Both the position numbers and the translations under genes were made by a program. From the NCBI RefSeq assembly GCF_012034205.1, contig NZ_JAATEM010000002.1, positions 247,721 through 311,720 of the forward strand: 64,000 nt of DNA. Direction: 5' to 3'. This DNA is from Streptomyces composti (GTDB lineage Bacteria > Actinomycetota > Actinomycetes > Streptomycetales > Streptomycetaceae). The notes below the pieces were generated by a model. It did not search any database. It was not told where the DNA came from and saw only the letters and a program-made list of their open reading frames with translations. Positions 44,051 through 55,686 of this stretch are shown here, one piece after another (position 1 is the stretch's first letter; each line of letters opens with the position of its first letter).

Positions 44051-44481
44051 CCGCACCGAAGGCCACCGGCCACACCGCGACCGACAAGGGAGAGCTGAAC
44101 TGGCTCCTCGACGACCTGGTGGACCGCGTCGCCAGCATCCGCAAGGCCATCGTGCTCTCCAGCGACGGTCTGCCCACGGGGGTCTCCAAGGACCTGACCC
44201 GGGAGGACAGCGAGCATCTGGCGGCCGTCGCCTCCGGCTTCCACAGCCTCGCCAAGGGCGTGGGCCGCCACTTCGAGGCCGGCAACGTACGCCAGACCGT
44301 CGTCGAGCTCGACGAGGCGTTCCTGTTCGTCACCGCCGCCGGCGACGGCAGCTGCCTCGCCGTCCTCGCGGACGCCGACTCGGACGTCGGCCAGGTCGCC
44401 TACGAGATGACCCTGCTGGTGAAGCGGGTCGGCGCACATCTGGGTGCCGCTCCGCGCACCGATCTGCCCTCCGGCGGGTAG
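44047..44481 (+). CDS. cvnB: Roadblock/LC7 protein CvnB
   Basis: A 144-residue Roadblock/LC7 protein (LNWLLDDLVDRVASIRKAIVLSSDGLPTGVSKDL at the N-terminus), the family partner and likely GTPase-activating or docking factor of CvnD. It starts by ATGA overlap with cvnA and ends 9 bp before cvnC. Confidence 0.93.
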   Translation: MTAPKATGHTATDKGELNWLLDDLVDRVASIRKAIVLSSDGLPTGVSKDLTREDSEHLAAVASGFHSLAKGVGRHFEAGNVRQTVVELDEAFLFVTAAGDGSCLAVLADADSDVGQVAYEMTLLVKRVGAHLGAAPRTDLPSGG

Positions 44482-44490
44482 TGAGATGAC

Positions 44491-44886
44491 ATGAGCGCTG
44501 ACGGTCAGGGAAGAAGCCACTGGTTCGACGACGAGGCCGGACCGGTCGTCCGTCCGTACGCCATGACGCGCGGCCGCACCACCAGTGCGGTCCAGCACCG
44601 CCTCGACCTGATCGCGGTGGTCGTCACCGAACCGGACGCGGACGACCCGGAGACGGACCCCACGCTCGCTCCCGAGCACGTGGAGATCGTCGAGCTGTGC
44701 CGCCGCACTCCGCAGACGGTCGCCGAACTCTCCGCCGAGCTCGATCTGCCGGTCGGCGTGGTGCGCGTCCTCGTCGGAGACCTGGTGGACAGCGAATTCG
44801 TCCATGTGAACCGGCCGGTACCCCCGGCCGAGCTGCCGGACGAGAGTATTCTGCGCGACGTGATCAACGGCCTCCGGGCGCTGTGA
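44491..44886 (+). CDS. cvnC: DUF742 protein CvnC
   Basis: A 131-residue DUF742 protein with the family start (SHWFDDEAGPVVRPYAMTRGRT) and a winged-helix-like core (EIVELCRRTPQTVAELSAELDLPVGVVRVLVGDLVDSEFV). It is the third conserved component of conservons and is normally followed directly by cvnD; here an oxoprolinase gene starts 24 bp later. Confidence 0.93.
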   Translation: MSADGQGRSHWFDDEAGPVVRPYAMTRGRTTSAVQHRLDLIAVVVTEPDADDPETDPTLAPEHVEIVELCRRTPQTVAELSAELDLPVGVVRVLVGDLVDSEFVHVNRPVPPAELPDESILRDVINGLRAL

Positions 44887-44910
44887 CCGGCGCGGAAGCG
44901 GGGTAGTGAC

Positions 44911-48604
<3,694 letters not shown>

Positions 48605-48624
<20 letters not shown>

Positions 48625-49210
48625 GCGCGGCAAGCCCCCGGTCGAGCCCGTCACGCTCAAGATCCTGGTGGCCGGCGGCTTCGGCGTGGGCAAGACCACG
48701 CTGGTGGGTGCGGTCAGCGAGATCAGGCCGCTGCGCACCGAGGAACTGCTCACCGAGGCGGGGCGCCCGGTCGACGACCTCAGCGGTGTGGAGGCCAAGC
48801 ACACCACCACCGTCGCCATGGACTTCGGACGCATCTCCCTGCGCGAGGACCTGGTGCTGTATCTCTTCGGCACACCCGGCCAGGAGCGCTTCTGGTTCAT
48901 GTGGGACGAGCTGTCCGAGGGCGCACTCGGCGCGGTCGTGCTCGCCGACACCCGCCGCCTGCAGGACTGTTTCGCCGCCGTCGACTACTTCGAACGGCGG
49001 GCCATACCCTTCCTGGTCGGCGTCAACTGCTTCGAAGGCGCCCCGCGTTATCCCGTCGAGGACGTCCGGCGGGCCCTCGACCTCGACGACCACGTGCCCC
49101 TGCTGCTGTGCGACGCCCGGGACCGCGAGTCGGTCAAGGAGGTCCTCATCGGTGTCGTGGAGCACGCCATGCGGCAGGCGGCCCGGCACCGCGAGGCGCT
49201 CACCACCTGA
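48605..49210 (+). CDS. cvnD: Conservon GTPase CvnD
   Basis: A 201-residue small GTPase-like ATP/GTP-binding protein. The P-loop is [14 protein letters not shown] near residue 25, a Thr-rich switch 1 follows ([13 protein letters not shown]), and the G3-like motif is [14 protein letters not shown] near residue 88. Conservon GTPases lack a standard NKxD, here VGVNCFEG. It should act with CvnA/B/C at the membrane. It starts inside the oxoprolinase 3' end and is convergent with glpK. Confidence 0.92.
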
Positions 49211-49403
49211 GGCTCACCGCCCCCTGAAGGGCGCCGACCGAAAGGGCGCCGCCCGAACGGCACCGCCGACCGAACGACGCCGCGCCCCCGGCCGCCACCT
49301 CGCCTCGGCGCTCCGCGCATGCGGGCGGCCCGCACTCCCGCCGACCGGAGTGCGAGCCGCGGTCCGCTGCGACGTGCCGGCGCGGCCGTGTTCCGGCCCC
49401 GGC

Positions 49404-50915
49404 TCAGTCGTCGTCGTCCTCCACCCAGCCGAAGCTGCGCTCCACCGCCTTGCGCCAGTTGTGGAACTCCCGGTCCCGCACCGACGCGTCCATGGCCGGC
49501 GTCCACTCGGCGTCCTTCTGCCAGTGCGACGTCAGCTCGTCCAGGTCGTTCCACACGCCCGTGGCCAGGCCGGCGGCATAGGCGGCGCCCAGGCAGGTCG
49601 TCTCCGACACCTTCGGCCGGATCACCGGCACGCCGAGCACGTCTGCCTGATGCTGCATCAGCAGGTTGTTCTTGGTCATGCCGCCGTCGACCTTCAGGGT
49701 GGTGATCTGCACCCCGGAGTCCTGGTACATGGCGTCCACGACCTCACGCGTCTGCCAGCTGGTCGCCTCCAGCACCGCACGCGCCAGATGCGCCTTGGTC
49801 ACGTACCGGGTGAGACCGGTGATCACACCGCGTGCGTCGGAACGCCAATAGGGGGCGAACAGCCCCGAGAACGCGGGCACGATGTACGCCCCGCCGTTGT
49901 CCTCGACACTCGCCGCCAGCGGCTCGATCTCGTCGGCGGTGCGGATGATGCCGAGCTGGTCGCGGAACCACTGCACCAGTGCGCCGGTGATGGCGATCGA
50001 GCCCTCCAGGCAGTAGACCGGGGCCTCGTCGCCGATCTTGTAGCCCATCGTGGTCAGCAGACCGCTCTTGGACGGCACCGGCCGGTTGCCGGTGTTGAGC
50101 AGCAGGAAGCTGCCCGTGCCGTAGGTGTTCTTCGCGGTGCCCACGTCGTAGCAGGCCTGCCCGAACACCGCCGCCTGCTGGTCGCCCAGCGCGGACGCCA
50201 CCGGCACGCCGCTCAGCTGGCCCACGGCGGTGCCGTACACCTCGGCGGACGACCGGATCTCCGGCAGCATCGCCTCGGGCACGTTCATCGCCGAGAGGAT
50301 GGACGGGTCCCACTGGAGCGTCTCCAGGTTCATCAGCATGGTCCGGCCGGCGTTGGTCACATCGGTGACATGGCGTCCGCCGTCGGTGCCGCCGGTCAGA
50401 TTCCAGATGAGCCAGGAGTCGATGGTGCCGAAGGCGATCTCGCCGTTCTCGGCGCGGGCCCTGAGCCCGGGCACGTTGTCCAGCAGCCAGGCCGCCTTGG
50501 GTCCGGAGAAGTAGCTGGCCAGCGGCAGGCCGGTCTGCTCGCGGAAACGGTCCTGCCCGTCCGAGCCGCCCAGCTGGTTGCACAGGGCGGCCGTGCGGGT
50601 GTCCTGCCAGACGATGGCGTTGTGCACGGGTTTGCCGGTGGCGCGGTCCCACAGCACGGTGGTCTCGCGCTGGTTGGTGATGCCGAGCGCGCTGAGCTGG
50701 TCGGCGCGCAGCCCGGCCTTGGCGAGCGCCCCGGCGACCACGGCCTGGACCTTGGACCAGATCTCGGTGGCGTCGTGCTCCACCCATCCCGGCTTGGGGA
50801 AGATCTGGCGGTGCTCGCGCTGGTCGACGGCCACGATCGCGCCGTCCTGGTTGAAGATGATGCAGCGGCTGGAAGTGGTGCCCTGATCGATCGCGGCGAC
50901 GAACTTGTCCGTCAT
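49404..50915 (-). CDS. glpK: Glycerol kinase
   Basis: A 503-residue FGGY kinase converting glycerol to sn-glycerol-3-phosphate. It shows [10 protein letters not shown] at the N-terminus, [11 protein letters not shown] near residue 44, VWQDTRT near 103, [12 protein letters not shown] near 305 and [19 protein letters not shown] near 405. The length and motifs are complete, including the acidic C-terminal tail. It follows glpF by 144 bp. The glycerol-3-phosphate dehydrogenase gene (glpD) expected in gyl operons is absent. Confidence 0.97.
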   Translation of the reverse strand: MTDKFVAAIDQGTTSSRCIIFNQDGAIVAVDQREHRQIFPKPGWVEHDATEIWSKVQAVVAGALAKAGLRADQLSALGITNQRETTVLWDRATGKPVHNAIVWQDTRTAALCNQLGGSDGQDRFREQTGLPLASYFSGPKAAWLLDNVPGLRARAENGEIAFGTIDSWLIWNLTGGTDGGRHVTDVTNAGRTMLMNLETLQWDPSILSAMNVPEAMLPEIRSSAEVYGTAVGQLSGVPVASALGDQQAAVFGQACYDVGTAKNTYGTGSFLLLNTGNRPVPSKSGLLTTMGYKIGDEAPVYCLEGSIAITGALVQWFRDQLGIIRTADEIEPLAASVEDNGGAYIVPAFSGLFAPYWRSDARGVITGLTRYVTKAHLARAVLEATSWQTREVVDAMYQDSGVQITTLKVDGGMTKNNLLMQHQADVLGVPVIRPKVSETTCLGAAYAAGLATGVWNDLDELTSHWQKDAEWTPAMDASVRDREFHNWRKAVERSFGWVEDDDD

Positions 50916-51059
50916 GACGTCCCCTTCGTCGGTTGGTGCTGAAGTCTGCGGTCCGTTCCGTGCCGTTCCCTACCGTTTCGTATCGGACGGTTGTGTGCGA
51001 GCACCGCCATCGGCTGAGGGGGCGGCGGGTACGCCGGCGCCCGGGCCCGCGGGCGTGGC

Positions 51060-51785
51060 TCAGAAGGCGGCGTTGAAGAGCAGCCCGGACAGACCGGCGC
51101 CGATCATCGGCCCGACCACCGGCACCCAGGCGTACCCCCAGTCCGAGGTGCCCTTGTTGGGGATCGGCAGCAGCGAGTGCACGATGCGCGGGCCCAGGTC
51201 ACGGGCGGGGTTGATGGCGTATCCGGTGGGACCGCCGAGGGACAGGCCGATGCCGACCACCAGGAACGAGACGATCAGGATCGCGGTGCCCGACTCGCCG
51301 AGCCCCTTGGTGAGACCGAACGCCAGGATCGGCAGCACCAGGGCGCTGGTCGCGATGATCTCGGTGACGAGGTTGGCGACGGGCTGGCGGATGGTCGGGG
51401 AGGTGGAGAAGATTCCCAGCGTGGGCTGGGCGATGTCCTCCTCGGCGTTGGCCCGGAACTGCGCGTAGTAGACCAACCAGCACAGGACGGCGCCCAGCAT
51501 GGCGCCCACCATCTGCCCGGCGACATAGATGTGGAACTGGTCCCAGTCCCCGGTGTCGATCGCGATGCCCAGGGTGACGGCGGGGTTGAGGTGTCCGCCG
51601 GACAGCGGCGCCGCGGTGTACGCCCCGGCCATCACGCCGAAGCCCCAGCCGAACGCGATGACCACCCAGCCGGCGTCCTTCGCCTTGGAGTAGTTCAGGA
51701 CGACCGCCGCGACGACACCGGCACCGAAGAGGATGAGGATCGCTGTGCCGATGATCTCGCCGACGAATACATCTGCATTGCTCAT
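51060..51785 (-). CDS. glpF: Glycerol facilitator / aquaporin (MIP family)
   Basis: A 241-residue channel with six transmembrane helices and the two NPA boxes: [10 protein letters not shown] near residue 70 and [11 protein letters not shown] near residue 200. The Asp after the second NPAR marks the glycerol-facilitator branch. It probably imports glycerol for the adjacent glpK. ATG 51785 follows TAGGAG by about 7 nt. Confidence 0.95.
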   Translation of the reverse strand: MSNADVFVGEIIGTAILILFGAGVVAAVVLNYSKAKDAGWVVIAFGWGFGVMAGAYTAAPLSGGHLNPAVTLGIAIDTGDWDQFHIYVAGQMVGAMLGAVLCWLVYYAQFRANAEEDIAQPTLGIFSTSPTIRQPVANLVTEIIATSALVLPILAFGLTKGLGESGTAILIVSFLVVGIGLSLGGPTGYAINPARDLGPRIVHSLLPIPNKGTSDWGYAWVPVVGPMIGAGLSGLLFNAAF

Positions 51786-52351
51786 GGCGACTCCTAGGCC
51801 CTGGCCCGGGACCAGCGGCCCCCGGACCTCACGTGCAGGGTGCGTTTCCCATGGCTACGTCGGCCGAAGGCAGGGAGAACCCGCACCCCGCCCGGCGACC
51901 GTGACGAGCGTGCCGTCGCAGCCGAATCGCCCGTGGGGAGTGGGCCTTGACGCACGAGGGCCCCAGCAGCGGCGTGCCGGAAAACCGCCGAGATGTACGG
52001 CGATGTCGACTGACACCGGAAGTGTTCCCCGGCGCCCGGAGGGCGTCAAGGAGGCCGACCGGATCGATTGCAGGGTGCCTTCCCGGCCATCGGTCAAACG
52101 ATGCCGGCGACCCGGGAACGATCGCCGGGGAGTTCCGCCCGTACGTCCGTGGCACCGGACCGTTGCGCGAAAACCGCAGGACACGTCCGGTGCGGTCGTG
52201 GGACACGTCCGGTGCGACCGCGGGACACGTCCGGTCCGGTCCCGGGGCTGCGGACAGCGGCAGTGCACGCAGGCGGGCAGGGCCCGATGCGTACGTACAC
52301 CGACGGGGCCGACACGGCTGGCGGCGATCCCCTTTCGGCGCCCGACCCCGC
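51786..52351. other. Spacer upstream of glpF
   Basis: About 565 bp between glpF and the decayed thiolase gene, with no intact gene. It carries a three-copy 22-bp repeat (52180-52245) and two copies of TGCAGGGTGC(G/C)TT(T/C)CC (51834-51850 and 52069-52084). The glpF promoter should be in the right part of this region read on the minus strand; a clear -35/-10 pair was not found. Confidence 0.4.
52180..52245. repeat. Three tandem 22-bp repeats
   Basis: Units begin at 52180, 52202 and 52224, each starting GACACGTCCGGT, with period exactly 22 bp (two helical turns). The first two copies differ by few bases and the third diverges in its second half. The regular phase upstream of glpF suits repeated regulator sites, but no regulator is known. 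Confidence 0.75.
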
Positions 52352-53533
52352 TCAGCGCACGACGACCACCGCCGAACCGTGGCCGAACAGCCCCTGGCTC
52401 GCGCTGATGCCGACCCGCGCCCCGGCCACCTGCCGGGCACCGGCCGCGCCCCTCAGCTGCCAGGTCAGCCCGCACACCTGGGTGGCGGCCTGCGCCGGGA
52501 CCGCCTCGCCGAAGGAAGCCGGACCGCCGCTCATGTTCACGGGCGTGCGCCCGCCGACCGCCGTCGCCCCGGTCCGCAGCAACGTGACCGCCTCGCCCGG
52601 GCCGCACAGCCCCAGGTCCTCGTACCACTGCAGCTCCAGAGCGGTCGACAGGTCGTGGGCCTCGGCCGGCGACAGGTCCTCGGGACCGAGGCCCGCCTGC
52701 TCGCACGCGGCCCGCGCGATGGACTTCCGGAAGGTGACCGGGTCGGGCCGCCGCGGCGGAGTCGGTGGCCATGTCCGGCAGGTCCAGCACCGTGTCCGGG
52801 CAGCGCGGCGTCACCGTGGGCACCGCCCGGATCCGCACCGGGTCCGTGACACCGCGCCGCCGCGCGAACTCCAGGCCGGTCCCGACCAGCGCCGTCCCGC
52901 CGTCGGAGGTCGCGCAGATGTCGAGCAACCGCAGGGGGTCGGCGACCACGGCGGGGCGGCGACCTCCCGCGCGGTGACCCGCCTGCGGTAGCGCGTGTTC
53001 GGGTTGAGCGCGCCCATGGCCGCGTTCTTCACCTTGACCTGTGCCAAGTCCGCCAACGTGTCGCCGTGCACGGCCAGCGCCGCCGGGCGTACGGCCCGAA
53101 CCAGGCGGGGTTGGTGGCGCCGAGGACGCGGAACCGCAGCCAGTCCGGGCCGTCGGGCCGGTCCCCGCCGGCCGGAAGAACCCCTCGGGCGCCGCGTCGG
53201 CGCCGGCCACCAGCACGACGTCGGCCAGCCCCGCCAGGATCGGCGCCCGCGCGGTGTCGATCGCCTGGGCCCCGGACGCACACGTCGCGTAGACGCTGGT
53301 GATCCTGGCTCCCCGCCAGCCCGGCGCCCTGGCGAAGGTCGCTCCGGCGGCATACCCCGGACAGCCGCCGCGCACGGTGTCCGCGCCGACGACCGAGCCG
53401 GCCTCCCGCCAGTCCGGCCCGGCGTCGGCCGGCGCGGCACGGGCCGCCGCCACTCCGTACTCCCGGAAGGGCCGTCCTGCTTGCCCCGGATGTGCCGCTC
53501 CGCTCCGAGCACCGCCACGTCGCCGCCGGTCAC
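52352..53533 (-). pseudogene. Decayed thiolase-superfamily gene (SCP2/lipid-transfer type)
   Basis: Pieces of one thiolase are spread over all three minus frames in order. The start is VTGGDVAVLGAERH (GTG 53533), then GSVVGADTVRGG...TCASGAQAIDTAR. RFRVLGATNPAWFGPYARRR follows in a second frame and VHGDTLADLAQVKVKNAAMG in a third. DPLRLLDICATSDGG and EDLGLCGPGEAVTLLRTGATA follow, and the end is QGLFGHGSAVVVVR at 52352. At least five frame changes are needed, so no full enzyme can be made. The start still overlaps the DUF35 stop by GTGA, the trace of an ancestral operon. Confidence 0.85.
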
Positions 53534-54033
53534 CCCGTCACCCCCGTCGGCCGCCAGTTCCACGTCGTCCGAACCGTCGCGGTCCCTGCGCCGTGCGGGC
53601 TGCCGTCGTACTCGTCGTCCACGTACAGGATTCCGGGGACGACCTCCACCGCCATGCCCACCGCCGGATCGGCGACGGTGACGCCGGGGGCCGCTGGCCC
53701 AGCACCACCATCCGCTCGGCCTCCAGTTCCGCCGCGATCACCGGGCCCGGCTCCCAGGGCACGTCCGGTTCGCTCACATACGGTGCCGGGGGCCGGTACC
53801 GGCAGTCCGTGTACGACCAGATCCGCCCGCGCCGCGACAGGGCGACCGTCACCAGGCCCTCCGCCCCGCAGCGGGTTCCGGCAGAGCCCGCCCACGGGCG
53901 GGAAGAAGACGGATCCGCGGGCGGAACAGCGCGTGCCCAGCAGCCGGAAGCCGCTCCCGGCCGCCCCTCCGGCGCTCCCGTCGCCCTGCTCGGTGAACCA
54001 CCCCTCGACGACCGGCCGACGCGTCTGTGCCAT
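53530..54033 (-). pseudogene. Decayed DUF35 OB-fold acyl-CoA-associated protein
   Basis: ATG 54033 (with GGGAGGAG upstream) opens AQTRRPVVEGWFTEQ and LLGTRCSARGSVFFPP. The frame then shifts to LSRRGRIWSYTDCRYRPPAPYVSEPDVPWEP, and later returns to GVTVADPAVGMAVEVVPGILYVDDE, ending at 53530. Two frame changes break the gene. The rubredoxin-like zinc ribbon has also lost Cys residues (CSAR and CRNPLR where CxxC and CxxPxC are expected), so this is genuine decay, not only sequencing error. DUF35 proteins normally partner the thiolase encoded next. Confidence 0.82.
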
Positions 54034-54189
54034 GGCTCCTCCCGAGGTCTCTCCCGAGAGAACCGACTTGGTGCCGATGCAGAACTGACGATGAATCAGA
54101 TATGAGGATGCGTCAGAAGTGTGCCAGGTGCGGCCCGCCCGCGACAGGTCCTTCCCCGGCCGGTCTTCTCCCTGATAGATGCAGGGGAC

Positions 54190-55020
54190 ATGACACGACG
54201 ACTTCTCTCCGCGGTCCGGTCCGCCACCGCGGTGCGCGGACTGGTCACCACCCTCGCCGCCCTGCTGGCCACGACCGCCGCCTCCGTACCCGCCCGGGCC
54301 CACACCGAACCGAGGGCTCCTGAGGACTTCGTCGCGCTGAGCAGCGTCGACGCCACGATCATCCAGGAGATCCGCTACTTCACCCGCCACAACTTCGTCG
54401 GCGAACGCATCGACGGCTACCGGCAGCCGATGTGCATCCTCACCCGGCCCGCCGCCCAGGCCCTGCACACGGCACAACGGCAGCTGCTCCGCCGGGGCTA
54501 CTCGCTCAAGGTCTACGACTGCTATCGCCCGCAGCGCGCCGTGGACCACTTCGTGCGCTGGGCCGAGGACCTGTCGGACCAGTCCATGAAGGACGAGTTC
54601 TACCCGCGGGTCGACAAGACCCGGCTGTTCGCCGACGGCTACATCGCCGAGAAGTCCGGCCACAGCCGCGGCTCCACCGTCGACCTCACCCTGGTGAAGC
54701 TCCCGGCCGCACCGACCCGCCCGTACCGCCCCGGCGAACCGCTCACCCCCTGCTACGCGCCCAAGGACCAGCGCTTCCCGGACAACTCCGTCGACATGGG
54801 TACCGGCTACGACTGCTTCGACACCCTCAGCCACACCCTGGACCCCCGCATACAGGGCGAACAGCGCGCCAACCGGCTGCTGCTGAAGAACACGCTGGAG
54901 AACCTCGGGTTCGAGAACCTCGCCGAGGAGTGGTGGCACTACACCTTCAAGCCGGAGGCGTACCCGGACACCTACTTCGACTTCCCGGTCTCCCGCCGGT
55001 CGCTCACCGGCCACCGCTAG
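54190..55020 (+). CDS. Secreted M15 (VanX-like) D-Ala-D-Ala dipeptidase
   Basis: A 276-residue protein with a Sec signal peptide (RRLLSAVRSATAVRGLVTTLAALLATTAASVPARA). A mature M15D domain follows: VYDCYRPQRAVDHF near residue 110, the zinc motif SGHSRGSTVDLTL (His...Asp) near 155 and the second zinc and catalytic motif EEWWHYTF near 250. VanX-type enzymes cleave D-Ala-D-Ala; the export signal instead suggests peptidoglycan dipeptide recycling or self-protection (inference). ATG 54190 follows AGGGG. It is divergent from the decayed DUF35 operon. Confidence 0.9.
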   Translation: MTRRLLSAVRSATAVRGLVTTLAALLATTAASVPARAHTEPRAPEDFVALSSVDATIIQEIRYFTRHNFVGERIDGYRQPMCILTRPAAQALHTAQRQLLRRGYSLKVYDCYRPQRAVDHFVRWAEDLSDQSMKDEFYPRVDKTRLFADGYIAEKSGHSRGSTVDLTLVKLPAAPTRPYRPGEPLTPCYAPKDQRFPDNSVDMGTGYDCFDTLSHTLDPRIQGEQRANRLLLKNTLENLGFENLAEEWWHYTFKPEAYPDTYFDFPVSRRSLTGHR

Positions 55021-55078
55021 GGCAGGTCTCGGCCGGCTCCCGGAGACGCCCGCCCGGTGATCGGATACAGTCCGCCGC

Positions 55079-55609
55079 GTGTCCGAAACTCACACCTCCG
55101 TTCCCGCACCGGACTCTCACTGTTCGAGCTGCGGCACGCCCTATGGAGAGGGCGTCTCCGGCTGGCCCCGCACCTGCGCCGCGTGCGGCACCGTCGCCCA
55201 CCGCAACCCGCTGCCCGTAGCGGTGGCCCTCCAGCCCGTGTACGACACCAAGGGCACCGCCCTGGTCGTGATCACCCGCACCGTCGCCCCCGCACGCGGC
55301 GGAACGGCCCTGCCCGGCGGCTACATCGACGACCGAGAGGACTGGCGCCGGGCCGTGGTCCGCGAACTCAAGGAGGAGACGGGTATCGACGCGGCGAGCC
55401 GCGACGTCCGCCTCGCCGACGCGATGAGTTCCCCCGACGGCCACCTGCTCCTGTTCGGACTCCTCCCGGAACGCCCCGTGGAGTCCCTGCCGCCGTCCGC
55501 CGCCACCTCCGAGACGGAGGGCTGGCACCTCCTGCGCCGCCCCCGGGAACTCGCCTTCCCTCTCCACACCCTGGCCGTTCGGGCCTGGTTCGAGGGGCGC
55601 TACATCTGA
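55079..55609 (+). CDS. Nudix hydrolase with N-terminal zinc ribbon
   Basis: A 176-residue protein. An N-terminal CxxC...CxxC ribbon (CSSCG at residue 15, CAACG near 33) precedes the Nudix fold. The Nudix box reads GGYIDDREDWRRAVVREL then KEETGI, matching Gx5Ex7REUxEExGU. It hydrolyses a nucleoside diphosphate-linked compound; relatives with such ribbons include NADH pyrophosphatases. The GTG at 55079 lies 58 bp after the peptidase gene, with no strong ribosome site. Confidence 0.9.
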   Translation: MSETHTSVPAPDSHCSSCGTPYGEGVSGWPRTCAACGTVAHRNPLPVAVALQPVYDTKGTALVVITRTVAPARGGTALPGGYIDDREDWRRAVVRELKEETGIDAASRDVRLADAMSSPDGHLLLFGLLPERPVESLPPSAATSETEGWHLLRRPRELAFPLHTLAVRAWFEGRYI

Positions 55610-55686
55610 CCTCCTCGGGACACCTGGTCCCGGCGGACGTCCGTCCCCGGCGGCCGCCGCGTCCCGCCTCGGCGGCCGCCACCTGC

